The notes under the pieces: generated by a model
Seen by the model: only the letters and a program-made list of their open reading frames with translations
The model's database searches: none
Told to the model about the DNA's origin: nothing
In this document: one piece after another, positions 15,119-23,279 of the stretch
Position numbering within the stretch: the first letter of the stretch is position 1
Layout of the letters: each line of letters starts with the position of its first letter
Origin: Bacteroidaceae bacterium
GTDB taxonomy: Bacteria > Bacteroidota > Bacteroidia > Bacteroidales > Bacteroidaceae
DNA: 33,641 nucleotides
Direction: 5' to 3'
Assembly: GCA_900770705.1 (NCBI GenBank)
Contig: CAAGLF010000109.1
Location: forward strand, 1-33,641
Translations under genes and position numbers: made by a program

Positions 15119-16387
15119 ATGCTATATTATCTCTTCCGTTTTCTGGAAAACTTCGGCATACCCGGTTCGGGAATGTGGGGATATACGTCTTTCCGCGCTT
15201 TGCTGGCACTGATGTTGGGACTTGTCATCTCTGCGTGGTTCGGAGAACGCTTCATCAAGTGGATGAAAAGCCATCACGTGAGCGAGACGCAACGCGATGC
15301 CTCCATAGACCCCTATGGCGTGGAGAAGAAGGGCGTCCCGACAATGGGAGGTGTCATTATCATCGTTGCCATACTGGTGCCCTGTCTGCTGTTGGGGCGT
15401 CTGCGCAACATTTATATGATATTGATGCTCGTCACGACCGTTTGGCTTGGCCTGCTGGGCTTCGCCGACGACTGGATAAAACTGAAAAAGACCAAGGAAG
15501 GACTTTCCGGAAAATTCAAGATAGCCGGGCAGGTCCTGTTGGGTCTCTTCGTCGGTCTGACACTCTATCTCAGCCCTGATGCCGTGATTCGGGAGAATGT
15601 GGAAAGCCGGAAAGTGGGACAGCAGACGGAGATAGTGCACAAGAGCGAGGCCGTCAAGTCGACCAAAACCACGATTCCGTTTGTCAAGAACAACAATCTG
15701 GACTATGCAGACCTGGTTTCGTTTGCCGGAAAGCACAAGGAAACGTTGGGCTGGGTGATATTCGTCCTGATGACCATTCTCGTGATTACGGCCGTATCCA
15801 ATGGTGCCAACCTGAACGACGGAATGGATGGAATGGCGGCCGGAAATTCGGCCATCATCTGCATTGCGTTAGGCATACTGGCCTACGTGTCGAGTCACAT
15901 AGAGTTTGCGTCGTACCTAAATATAATGTATATTCCCGGCACGCAGGAACTGGTGATTTTTATTTGCGCGATGGTCGGTGCACTCATCGGTTTCCTGTGG
16001 TATAACGCTTATCCTGCGCAAGTCTTTATGGGCGATACGGGGTCGTTGAGCATTGGTGGCATTATTGCCGTGCTTGCAATTATCATCCACAAGGAGTTGC
16101 TCGTGCCCATTCTGTGCGGCGTCTTTCTCCTTGAGAGCCTCAGCGTCATCCTGCAGGTAGAGTACTTCAAATGGGGAAAGCGGAAGGGACGCAAACAGCG
16201 TATCTTCAAGCGCACACCTATCCACGACAATTTCCGGGTGTTGCCTTCGCAACTCGACCCGGCCTGTTCCTATGTCTTCAGGAACTGGCCGAAGGGTTCC
16301 TGGCACGAGGCAAAAATCACTATCCGCTTCTGGATCACGACAATCTTGCTGGCTGCGGCCACTATCATTACCTTGAAAATTAGATAG
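15119..16387 (+). CDS. mraY: Phospho-MurNAc-pentapeptide transferase MraY
   Basis: 422-aa polytopic membrane enzyme that forms lipid I from UDP-MurNAc-pentapeptide and undecaprenyl phosphate. Signature stretches are 'GVPTMGGVIIIVAIL', 'LGFADDWIKLKKTKEGLSGKFK', 'TAVSNGANLNDGMDGMAAG' and 'VFMGDTGSLSIGG'. It is about 60 residues longer than E. coli MraY because of a charged loop near 160-195 ('ESRKVGQQTEIVHKSEAV'), which I recall as typical of Bacteroidetes. murD begins 4 bp after its stop. Confidence 0.96.
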   Translation: MLYYLFRFLENFGIPGSGMWGYTSFRALLALMLGLVISAWFGERFIKWMKSHHVSETQRDASIDPYGVEKKGVPTMGGVIIIVAILVPCLLLGRLRNIYMILMLVTTVWLGLLGFADDWIKLKKTKEGLSGKFKIAGQVLLGLFVGLTLYLSPDAVIRENVESRKVGQQTEIVHKSEAVKSTKTTIPFVKNNNLDYADLVSFAGKHKETLGWVIFVLMTILVITAVSNGANLNDGMDGMAAGNSAIICIALGILAYVSSHIEFASYLNIMYIPGTQELVIFICAMVGALIGFLWYNAYPAQVFMGDTGSLSIGGIIAVLAIIIHKELLVPILCGVFLLESLSVILQVEYFKWGKRKGRKQRIFKRTPIHDNFRVLPSQLDPACSYVFRNWPKGSWHEAKITIRFWITTILLAAATIITLKIR

Positions 16388-16391
16388 CGCT

Positions 16392-17723
16392 ATGTTGATA
16401 TCGATTCTTGGCGCCGCAGAGAGCGGTGTGGGTGCCGCCGTGCTGGCGCAGGCAAAGGGATATGAAGTTTTCGTCTCGGACGGGGGAACCATCCGGGAGG
16501 AATACAAACGGGAGCTGGATATACGCGGCATTCCCTGGGAAGAAGGCAAACATACCCCGGAGACCATTCTCCGTTCCGCGGAAATCATCAAGAGTCCGGG
16601 CATTCCCGATACCGCCCCCATCGTACGGGAGGCCGTCGGGAGAGGTGTCCCCATCATTTCGGAGATAGAATTCGCCGGACGTTACACGCAGGCAAAGACC
16701 ATTTGTATCACCGGTTCCAATGGTAAGACCACGACTACATCGCTGATATTCCACATACTGCAGAAAGCAGGCTTCGACGTGGGGCTTGCCGGCAACATCG
16801 GCAGAAGTCTGGCACGTCAGGTGGCCGAGAACGACCGGGAGTGGTATGTCATCGAGCTTTCCTCTTTTCAGTTGGACAATATGTATCGCTTCAGGGCCCA
16901 CATCGCGGTGCTCCTGAATATCACTCCCGACCATCTGGATCGTTATGAGTTCAAAATGCAGAACTATGTCGACTCCAAAATGCGGATTCTGCAGAACCAG
17001 CAGGCCGAGGATACATTCATCTATTGGTCGGGCGACGAATATGTACCCCGAGAGTTGGGCAAATATGCCGTGTCGTCCCGTTTGATGGCTTTCTCCGACG
17101 AGGCGCAAGCGCAGTCCGTGGGATACGCCGACGCAGAGAAGGTGACAGTGACCGCTCCCGTGCCATTTGAAATGCCGCGAAAGGGACTGTCTCTGCCCGG
17201 TCGTCATAATTTGCGCAATTCCCTGGCTGCCGCGCTGGCTGCCTTGTCCGCCGGAGTTCCGGCGCAGGTAGTCGAAGAGGGGCTGGGGGATTTCCCCGGT
17301 GTGGAGCACCGCCTGGAGAAGGTGCGCGATGTCAATGGCGTGCACTATGTCAACGACTCCAAAGCCACCAATGTCGACGCTTGCTACTGCGCTCTGGAAG
17401 CGCAGACCACACCCGTTGTGCTTATCTTGGGCGGCAGGGACAAAGGCAACGACTATTCCGCTATTGCCGCGGCTGTCCGCGAGAAGTGCAGGGCGCTGGT
17501 GTTCCTGGGCGTGGACAATAAGAAACTGCTCGACTTCTTCGGTGGATTCGGCCTGCCGATACGTGACACGCATTCGATGGCAGACTGCGTGGCCGCGTGT
17601 GTCGAGGAGGCGCAATCCGGCGATACCGTGCTCTTGAGTCCCTGTTGTGCCAGCTTCGACCTGTTCCACAATATGGAGGATCGAGGCGAACAGTTCAAGA
17701 CGTTGGTAAGAAATCTGAAATGA
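16392..17723 (+). CDS. murD: UDP-MurNAc-L-alanine: D-glutamate ligase MurD
   Basis: 443-aa Mur ligase that adds D-glutamate to UDP-MurNAc-L-Ala. The N-terminal Rossmann-like domain opens with 'ISILGAAESGVGAAVLA'. The ATP loop is G-S-N-G-K112-T-T-T, followed by 'NITPDHLDRY' and the C-terminal 'VNDSKATNVDACYCAL' and 'LSPCCASFDLFHNMEDRGEQF'. These are diagnostic for MurD. Spacing to mraY is 4 bp, so co-translation is likely. Confidence 0.96.
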   Translation: MLISILGAAESGVGAAVLAQAKGYEVFVSDGGTIREEYKRELDIRGIPWEEGKHTPETILRSAEIIKSPGIPDTAPIVREAVGRGVPIISEIEFAGRYTQAKTICITGSNGKTTTTSLIFHILQKAGFDVGLAGNIGRSLARQVAENDREWYVIELSSFQLDNMYRFRAHIAVLLNITPDHLDRYEFKMQNYVDSKMRILQNQQAEDTFIYWSGDEYVPRELGKYAVSSRLMAFSDEAQAQSVGYADAEKVTVTAPVPFEMPRKGLSLPGRHNLRNSLAAALAALSAGVPAQVVEEGLGDFPGVEHRLEKVRDVNGVHYVNDSKATNVDACYCALEAQTTPVVLILGGRDKGNDYSAIAAAVREKCRALVFLGVDNKKLLDFFGGFGLPIRDTHSMADCVAACVEEAQSGDTVLLSPCCASFDLFHNMEDRGEQFKTLVRNLK

Positions 17724-17822
17724 GGGGTGACTGTGGCGCCTCCGGGGCAGGCAGTATGATGGATGGCCCGCGGGATTCCTGGTAGTCAGCCGATTCTCCT
17801 TTTTCTATACAATATAATCACT

Positions 17823-19004
17823 ATGCTGTCGAAGATATTTCAGGGTGACCGTGTGATATGGTCGGTTTACTTCCTGCTCTGTGTCATTTCCCTGGTGGAA
17901 GTGTTCAGTGCGGGTAGCTCGTTGACGTATGAGACGGGCGATGTGTTTGCTCCCCTTATGAAGCAGGCCGCCTTCTTGAGCCTTGGCACGTTGGTGGTGA
18001 TATTCATACAGCGCATTCCCTGCCGTTTCTTCCGCATTATCCCCGTGTTGCTGGTTCCGCTTTCTGTATTATTGCTGCTTCTGACGTTCTTCGTGGGCAT
18101 TACGGCCAACGACAGCCAGCGCTGGCTGGGCGCGGGGGGCTTCTCCTTCCAGCCCTCGGAATTTGCCAAGCTGGCGGTCGTGACCGTCACGGCTTTGCTT
18201 TTGAGCCGGGGGCAGACCGAGGAGGGCGTTGCGGTATGGACGTTCAAATGGATACTCATCACAGTGGGAATTATGGGGGGGCTCGTGTTTCCTGAGAACT
18301 TCTCCACGGCGATGTTGATGTTCGGTGTGGCTTTTCTGATGATGTTTATCGGCCGCGTACAGTTTCTGCAGTTGGGCAAGATAGTGGGAGTGTTCTTCGC
18401 AACGGGCCTGCTGGTGTTCTTCCTGGTGCAGTGTCTGCCCGAAGACAGCAGCATTATGACCTCCGGCCCCTTGCATCGTGCCTCGACCTGGGTCAACCGT
18501 ATTACCACGAAGGGCAAGACTTCCGACATCGAGGATCCGAAGGACTACAACCTCAAGGAGCACCCGCAAGAGGGGTACGCCAACATTGCCATCGCGTCGT
18601 CCAACGTGGTCGGGAAAATGCCCGGGAACTCTGAGGAGCGCGACCACTTGGCACAGGCGTACAGCGACTTTATCTATGCAATCATTATCGAGGAAATGGG
18701 TATATGGGGGGCGTGCGGTGTGGCCTTTCTGTACATCGTGCTGCTGTTCCGCTGCGGCCGGATTGCCAATCGCTGCAAGGACAAGTACTTCACCTTCCTT
18801 GTGATGGGCCTGTCGCTGATGATGGTGGCGCAGGCTGTGCTCAATATGTTGGTGGCCGTCGGGCTTTTCCCCGTCACCGGACAGCCGCTGCCGCTGATTT
18901 CCCGCGGAGGTACCAGTACACTTTTCACTTCCGTATACTTCGGAATGATACTCAGCGTCAGTTTTTTTGCAAAGCGTATGGAACAGGTGCCCGAACCTGC
19001 CTAA
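17823..19004 (+). CDS. ftsW: FtsW-family septal peptidoglycan glycosyltransferase
   Basis: 393-aa SEDS-family polytopic membrane protein that polymerises septal glycan with FtsI. I place the start at ATG 17823 (MLSKIFQGDRVIW), which matches how Bacteroidetes FtsW begins; the in-frame ATG at 17763 would add 20 residues of unlikely sequence. Typical motifs are 'NDSQRWLGAGGFSFQPSEFAKLA' and, near the end, 'GQPLPLISRGGTS'. A run of seven G occurs in-frame within the gene (18275-18281). It is the last dcw gene present; the next gene starts 12 bp later. Confidence 0.94.
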   Translation: MLSKIFQGDRVIWSVYFLLCVISLVEVFSAGSSLTYETGDVFAPLMKQAAFLSLGTLVVIFIQRIPCRFFRIIPVLLVPLSVLLLLLTFFVGITANDSQRWLGAGGFSFQPSEFAKLAVVTVTALLLSRGQTEEGVAVWTFKWILITVGIMGGLVFPENFSTAMLMFGVAFLMMFIGRVQFLQLGKIVGVFFATGLLVFFLVQCLPEDSSIMTSGPLHRASTWVNRITTKGKTSDIEDPKDYNLKEHPQEGYANIAIASSNVVGKMPGNSEERDHLAQAYSDFIYAIIIEEMGIWGACGVAFLYIVLLFRCGRIANRCKDKYFTFLVMGLSLMMVAQAVLNMLVAVGLFPVTGQPLPLISRGGTSTLFTSVYFGMILSVSFFAKRMEQVPEPA

Positions 19005-19016
19005 ACAGATACTTGA

Positions 19017-19727
19017 ATGACTCGGAAAATTCTTTTACAGCGCGTGGCAGCCTATTGTGGAGCGGCATTGGCGGTGATGGGTCTGCAGGCACAGAGTCCC
19101 GATGTGCGGCAGAAGGTGCAGTTCGAGACCACATCGGGCCGTTTTACCGTTGCCCTGTTCGACGATACGCCGCTCCATCGCGACAATTTCGTACGTTTGG
19201 CCAAGGCTGGATACTACGACGGTCTGCTCTTCCATAGGGTGATAGAGAACTTTGTGGTGCAGACCGGCGACCCCGATTCGCGGGAAGCGAAAGTGGGGCA
19301 GCAGTTGGGTGAAGGCGGGCCGGGCTACGACATTCCGGCCGAGCTGGAAGGCGTCCGCCACCTGCACTATCGGGGAGCCGTGGCCGCTGCCCGTGAGCCG
19401 GACGACGTCAATCCCGAGCGCAAGAGCAGCGGTTCGCAGTTCTATGTGGTCTGGGGGAAGCGGTGCTCGGCGGCTTTCCTCCACCGGGCGCAGCAGATGG
19501 TGAAGGAGGCTACCGGCAAGTTGCCCGACTATACGGAGGAGGAGAGCGAACTGTACTGGGAGAGGGGTGGAACGCCCTATCTCGATACGCAATATACCGT
19601 CTTCGGAGAAATAGTGGACGGCCTTCAGGTGATAGAGGAAATACAATACTCCGAGACGGACGACTACGACCGGCCTTTGATGGATGTCAGAATACTGAAG
19701 GCAACGGTCGTGGAGCAGGCCGACTGA
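19017..19727 (+). CDS. Secreted cyclophilin-type peptidyl-prolyl isomerase
   Basis: 236-aa cyclophilin with an N-terminal signal peptide (about 1-26, ending LQAQ), so an envelope or periplasmic folding catalyst. Motifs include 'ETTSGRFTVALFDDTPLHRDNF', 'GLLFHRVIENFVVQTGDPDS', 'SSGSQFYVVWG' and 'TQYTVFGEIVDGLQVIEEI'. It has an insertion around 135-185 ('FLHRAQQMVKEATGKLPDYTEEE') that is longer than in minimal bacterial cyclophilins. It follows ftsW by 12 bp, where murG is usual in Bacteroidales, and is closed by a strong hairpin at 19758-19797. Confidence 0.92.
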   Translation: MTRKILLQRVAAYCGAALAVMGLQAQSPDVRQKVQFETTSGRFTVALFDDTPLHRDNFVRLAKAGYYDGLLFHRVIENFVVQTGDPDSREAKVGQQLGEGGPGYDIPAELEGVRHLHYRGAVAAAREPDDVNPERKSSGSQFYVVWGKRCSAAFLHRAQQMVKEATGKLPDYTEEESELYWERGGTPYLDTQYTVFGEIVDGLQVIEEIQYSETDDYDRPLMDVRILKATVVEQAD

Positions 19728-19757
19728 GAAAATTCAGGTACCCGGCCACAAGAGAAA

Positions 19758-19797
19758 TCGGAGCGCCCCGCTGTCCGCAGACAGCGGGGCGCTCCGA
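19758..19797. terminator. Strong bidirectional hairpin terminator
   Basis: Eighteen-base perfectly paired arms (19758-19775 and 19780-19797) enclose a 4-base loop; most pairs are G-C. It lies between the convergent cyclophilin and M20 genes and can end transcription from both sides. There is no long T-tract on either strand. Confidence 0.85.
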
Positions 19798-19833
19798 GTG
19801 TATGCAGGCTCCAAAGACATCCTTACAGCCTCT

Positions 19834-20904
19834 TTATTCAGTCAGGATGTGGCATAAATCATCGATGAAACCGCGGATTTCCGTCGTTTCTATGTACTCG
19901 TCAGCGGTGTGGGAGCGGGCGGATTCTCCGGGACCGAACTTGAACGACGGCCAGGGCATAAGAGCCTGGTCGGAGAGTGTGGGAGAGCCGTAGGGCTGGC
20001 GTCCCAGGGCGATGATACGTTGCACCAGCGGGTGCTCGGCCGATATGCCCGACGAGCCAAGGCGCGTGGAGCGTGCCTTGACCTCAGCCTTCAGGTTTTC
20101 CTGGAAGTGAGTCAGGAGTTCGGCGTTGCTGTACAACTCATTGCTGCGTACGTCGACCGTGAAAGTACAGGTGTCGGGGATTACATTGTGCTGCGTGCCG
20201 GCCTGAATCATCGTGACGGTAGCCTTGACGGCGCCGAGCAGGGGGGAAATCTTGGGGAAGTGGTGCTGCTGTATCCAGGCTATGTCGGGCAGCGCCTCGT
20301 AGAGCGCATTGATTCCCTCTTCGCGGGCGGCGTGTCCGGAACGGCCGTGGGCGGTGCAGTCCAGCACCATCAGTCCCTTTTCGGCAATGGCCGGTTGTCT
20401 TCCGGTGGGCTCGCCCACCAGTGCGAGGTCGATGGGCGGCAGTAGGGGCAGTACGCTCTCGATGCCCGCTCTGCCCGACACCTCTTCCTCGGCTGAGGCC
20501 AGGAATACCAGATTGTAGGCTAAGCGTGGCTCCCTGTGCAGAGCGGCAAAGACGCAGAGCAGGCTTGCCAGGCCGCCGCCGCAGTCGTTGGTGCCCAAGC
20601 CGTACAGGCGTTCGCCCTCGCGGGTGACGGAAAAGGGCTCGCGCGTCCAGCCTGCCACGGGGCGAACCGTGTCGATGTGGGCGTTGAGCAGGAGGGTGGG
20701 GCGTTGTGGGTCCCAATGTGCGGCCAGACTCCACAGGTTGTGCCCGTGTCGATGGGGGTGCAACCCCTTCTCACGCATAAAATGCTCGATGAAATCGGCC
20801 TTTTTCCCCTCTTCGCGGCTGGGCGCGGGCAGGCAGATGATTTGTTGCAGCAGGTCGACTGCCTGCTGTGTCAGTGTGTTGATGAGGGATGGATTTGCGT
20901 GCAT
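19834..20904 (-). CDS. argE: M20-family metallo-deacylase (acetyl/succinyl-ornithine deacylase-like)
   Basis: 356-aa zinc-dependent M20 hydrolase. The start at 20904 (MHANPSLINTLTQQAVDLLQ) matches family N-termini; the longer frame from 21015 would put 37 unlikely residues in front. Metal and catalytic residues are visible: H76-x-D78 (NAHIDTV), D107 (GTNDCGGG), E139-E140 (SAEEEV), E165 (GEPTG) and a C-terminal His in 'SHTADEY'. 'GLGTNDCGGGLASLL' resembles Bacteroidetes ornithine deacylases of arginine synthesis, some of which prefer succinylated substrates. No arginine genes adjoin it, so another amidohydrolase specificity (such as DapE or a peptidase) remains possible. Confidence 0.85.
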   Translation of the reverse strand: MHANPSLINTLTQQAVDLLQQIICLPAPSREEGKKADFIEHFMREKGLHPHRHGHNLWSLAAHWDPQRPTLLLNAHIDTVRPVAGWTREPFSVTREGERLYGLGTNDCGGGLASLLCVFAALHREPRLAYNLVFLASAEEEVSGRAGIESVLPLLPPIDLALVGEPTGRQPAIAEKGLMVLDCTAHGRSGHAAREEGINALYEALPDIAWIQQHHFPKISPLLGAVKATVTMIQAGTQHNVIPDTCTFTVDVRSNELYSNAELLTHFQENLKAEVKARSTRLGSSGISAEHPLVQRIIALGRQPYGSPTLSDQALMPWPSFKFGPGESARSHTADEYIETTEIRGFIDDLCHILTE

Positions 20905-20981
20905 AGGGAGTGGGGAGATGATGTATGGGCGCGGCACTTCGATGACGGAGGCGGCCGCTAGCCGTATGTGGCTTCCGTCTG

Positions 20982-20989
20982 CAAAAATA
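20982..20989 (-). promoter_or_regulatory. Possible -7 element of the M20 gene
   Basis: Minus strand TATTTTTG fits TAnnTTTG, about 78 bases upstream of the start codon at 20904. No clear -33 is present. Confidence 0.4.
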
Positions 20990-21096
20990 GTGTAAGTTTC
21001 CCGGACTGGCGTCACCGCCGGACGGGATTTTTTTGTCTGTCTCCTTGCGCGTTCTTTTGCGAAGATTCGAGCGCACGGGGCTGTGGCTTGAAGATT

Positions 21097-21140
21097 TTGG
21101 GCTTTTCTCGTGGAAACATTGGGCTTTTCTCACGAAAAAA
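21097..21140 (+). repeat. Two tandem 22-bp repeats (TTGGGCTTTTCTC core)
   Basis: TTGGGCTTTTCTC occurs at 21097-21109 and 21119-21131, followed by similar A-rich ends (GTGGAAACA and ACGAAAAAA). The 22-bp period equals two helical turns and could be a direct-repeat regulator site. Confidence 0.5.
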
Positions 21141-21220
21141 CAGGACATTATTCAGGAAAACGCAGGCCCCTGGTGCTGCCGGATACGGACCTGCCTGAAA
21201 CTACAGCGGACGTAGAAAAA

Positions 21221-21279
21221 ACTATCTCGGCAGAAATTTTAATTTGTGAGCCGGAAATGGGAATTTCTGCCGAGATAGT
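21221..21279. repeat. Intergenic palindrome with 18-bp perfect arms
   Basis: Arms at 21221-21238 and 21262-21279 are perfect complements with a 23-base loop. The arm reads ACTATCTCGGCAGAAATT. It does not follow a gene on the + strand and lies well upstream of the M20 promoter, so it is not an obvious terminator. CGGCAGAAAT is shared with the ftsI-murE gap. Confidence 0.8.
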
Positions 21280-21386
21280 GGCGCCGTACTACGCAGAGGC
21301 CACCTCGAAATGCTTGGGGCAACTGCCTGGGGAGCGATGGAGGTCTGCTATTAAGCAGAAAAAGCCACTTTTTTAAGGCAATGTCG

Positions 21387-21416
21387 TTGTTTTATGCGGC
21401 AAAACCTTTATCTTTG
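21387..21416 (+). promoter_or_regulatory. Promoter of the acyl-CoA synthetase gene
   Basis: TTG at 21387-21389, 19 bases of spacer, then TATCTTTG at 21409-21416: a very good match to the Bacteroidetes promoter. The transcript would start about 16 bases before the ATG at 21439. Confidence 0.75.
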
Positions 21417-21438
21417 TCGCAAATAAAAGCAAAAAGCT

Positions 21439-23265
21439 ATGTTTAATAATTGTCTGCTTTCACGGCTTGTGCCGGAACAAGCCCGGCGCTACGGCGATAG
21501 AACCGCAATGTTTTATCGGGACTACGATCTCGGAAAATGGATTCCCGTCTCCTGGAATCAGTTTGCCCGCAAAGTGACGCAAATGTCGCGTGCACTGCTA
21601 AGTTTCGGTATCCGGGAGCAGGAGAACATAGGCGTATTCTCGCAGAACAAGCCCGAGAACCTCTACTGCGACTTCGGGGCTTTCGGCGTGCGTGCCGTCT
21701 CCATTCCCTTCTATGCCACCAGCAGCGGCGCCCAGGTCACCTATATGATCAACGACGCCAAGATACGCCTGCTCTTCGTGGGAGAGCAGCAGCAATACGA
21801 CATTGCCTTCTCCGTGCTGGCACTGTGTCCGACGCTGGAGAAGATAGTCATCTTCGACCCGAAGGTGGTGAAACATCCCAAGGACCACCTGAGCGCCTAC
21901 TTCGACGAGTTCCTGAAAGCGGGCAACCTCGAACCGCTGGATACCGAGGTGGAACGCCGGCAGGCCAACGTGCGGCTCGAAGATACGGCCAACATACTTT
22001 ATACCAGCGGCACGACGGGAAATTCCAAGGGCGTCATACTCACCTACGGAATGTTCCAAGCCGCCCTTGAGGCGCACGCACGGACGTTGGACGTGCGCGA
22101 AGACGACCTTACCCTCAACTTCCTGCCCTTTACCCATGTCTTCGAACGTGGCTGGGCCTTCGTCTGCCTCTCCCACGGCGCCCGCCTGGCCATCAACCTG
22201 CGTCCGCAGGATGTGCTGCAGAGCCTGCAGGAGATTCATCCCACGTGTATGTGCTCCGTACCCCGCTTCTGGGAGAAGGTATATCAGGGAGTGCTCGACA
22301 AGATGGAGTCCGGGAGCTTCGTGGAGCGTCGGCTTATCAAAAACGCATTGGAACTTGGCTCCAGACGTTGGACGGAGTATGTCAGCCAAGGCAAGAGCGT
22401 GCCCCTCTGGATGCAACTGAAGTATGAGATGTACGACAAGACGGTCATCAAGCTGTTGCGTAAGACGCTGGGACTGGACAATCCGCACATATTCCCCACG
22501 GCAGGAGCAGCCGTGTCGGCCGAAGTCGAGACTTTCGTCCATGCTGCCGGCATAGGAATGGTGGTGGGCTATGGACTGACGGAGACAATGGCGACTGTCT
22601 CGTTCGACCGCTTGGGAGAACAGGTGGTCACGAAGGGAAGTGTGGGCCGCTTGCTGCCGGGCCTGGAGATAAAGTTTGGCGCAGACAACGAGATACTGCT
22701 CAAAGGCCCCACCATTACTCCCGGCTACTACAACAAGGAAAGTGCCACCAAGGAAGCCTTCACCGAAGACGGCTGGTTCCGCACGGGCGACGCCGGCTAT
22801 ATGAAGGATGGAGAGCTCTTCCTCACCGAGCGTATCAAGGATCTCTTCAAGACGTCCAACGGAAAATACATAGCGCCGCAGATGATAGAGTCGAAACTCG
22901 TGTTGGACCGCTGTATCGAGCAGGCCGTCATTGTGGCAGACCGGCACAAGTTCGTGTCCGCCCTGCTGGTGCCAGCCTATGGCCTGCTGGAGAAGTTTGC
23001 AGCGGAGAATGGTATTTCTTGCGCTTCGAGGGAGGAACTCTGCCGCCATCCCCGCATTCATCAGATGATAGCCGAGCGCATCGATACCCTGCAGCAGGAT
23101 CTGGCGCACTACGAGCAAGTCAAGCGCTTCGTGCTGTTGCCCACTCCTTTCACGATGGAAAGCGGCGAACTGACCAATACCCTGAAGGTGAAGCGTCGCG
23201 TCGTGTACGAGCGCTACGCCAGGGAGATTGCCAAGATGTATGAAGAGGCTGCCCCGCAGTCATAA
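21439..23265 (+). CDS. fadD: Long-chain fatty-acid-CoA ligase (AMP-binding enzyme)
   Basis: 608-aa ANL-superfamily adenylating enzyme that activates fatty acids to acyl-CoA with ATP. Motifs in order: P-loop 'ILYTSGTTGNSKGVILTY' (about 187-204), 'LNFLPFTHVFERGW', 'GYGLTETMATVSFD', 'TPGYYNKESATKEAFTEDGWFRTGD' and the hinge 'ERIKDLFKTSNGKYIAPQMIES'. The layout matches the bacterial/eukaryotic long-chain acyl-CoA synthetase group. It has its own promoter and is followed after 14 bp by prfB, a common Bacteroidales-style pairing of unrelated genes. The preferred chain length is unknown. Confidence 0.93.
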   Translation: MFNNCLLSRLVPEQARRYGDRTAMFYRDYDLGKWIPVSWNQFARKVTQMSRALLSFGIREQENIGVFSQNKPENLYCDFGAFGVRAVSIPFYATSSGAQVTYMINDAKIRLLFVGEQQQYDIAFSVLALCPTLEKIVIFDPKVVKHPKDHLSAYFDEFLKAGNLEPLDTEVERRQANVRLEDTANILYTSGTTGNSKGVILTYGMFQAALEAHARTLDVREDDLTLNFLPFTHVFERGWAFVCLSHGARLAINLRPQDVLQSLQEIHPTCMCSVPRFWEKVYQGVLDKMESGSFVERRLIKNALELGSRRWTEYVSQGKSVPLWMQLKYEMYDKTVIKLLRKTLGLDNPHIFPTAGAAVSAEVETFVHAAGIGMVVGYGLTETMATVSFDRLGEQVVTKGSVGRLLPGLEIKFGADNEILLKGPTITPGYYNKESATKEAFTEDGWFRTGDAGYMKDGELFLTERIKDLFKTSNGKYIAPQMIESKLVLDRCIEQAVIVADRHKFVSALLVPAYGLLEKFAAENGISCASREELCRHPRIHQMIAERIDTLQQDLAHYEQVKRFVLLPTPFTMESGELTNTLKVKRRVVYERYAREIAKMYEEAAPQS

Positions 23266-23279
23266 CAGTCAACACAAGA

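Larger units (their letters stand above)
20905..21438. other. Divergent intergenic region between M20 gene and acyl-CoA synthetase
   Basis: No credible gene is seen in these 534 bp. The region holds a probable -7 element for the minus-strand M20 gene (20982-20989), a pair of 22-bp-spaced TTGGGCTTTTCTC repeats (21097 and 21119), an 18-bp-arm palindrome (21221-21279), and a good promoter for the acyl-CoA synthetase (21387-21416). Confidence 0.7.

Noticed and set aside
18275..18281. G7 run in ftsW as a second slippage switch
   Set aside because: The reading frame is intact and ftsW is expected to be essential; it only shows that G7 runs occur by chance in this genome.
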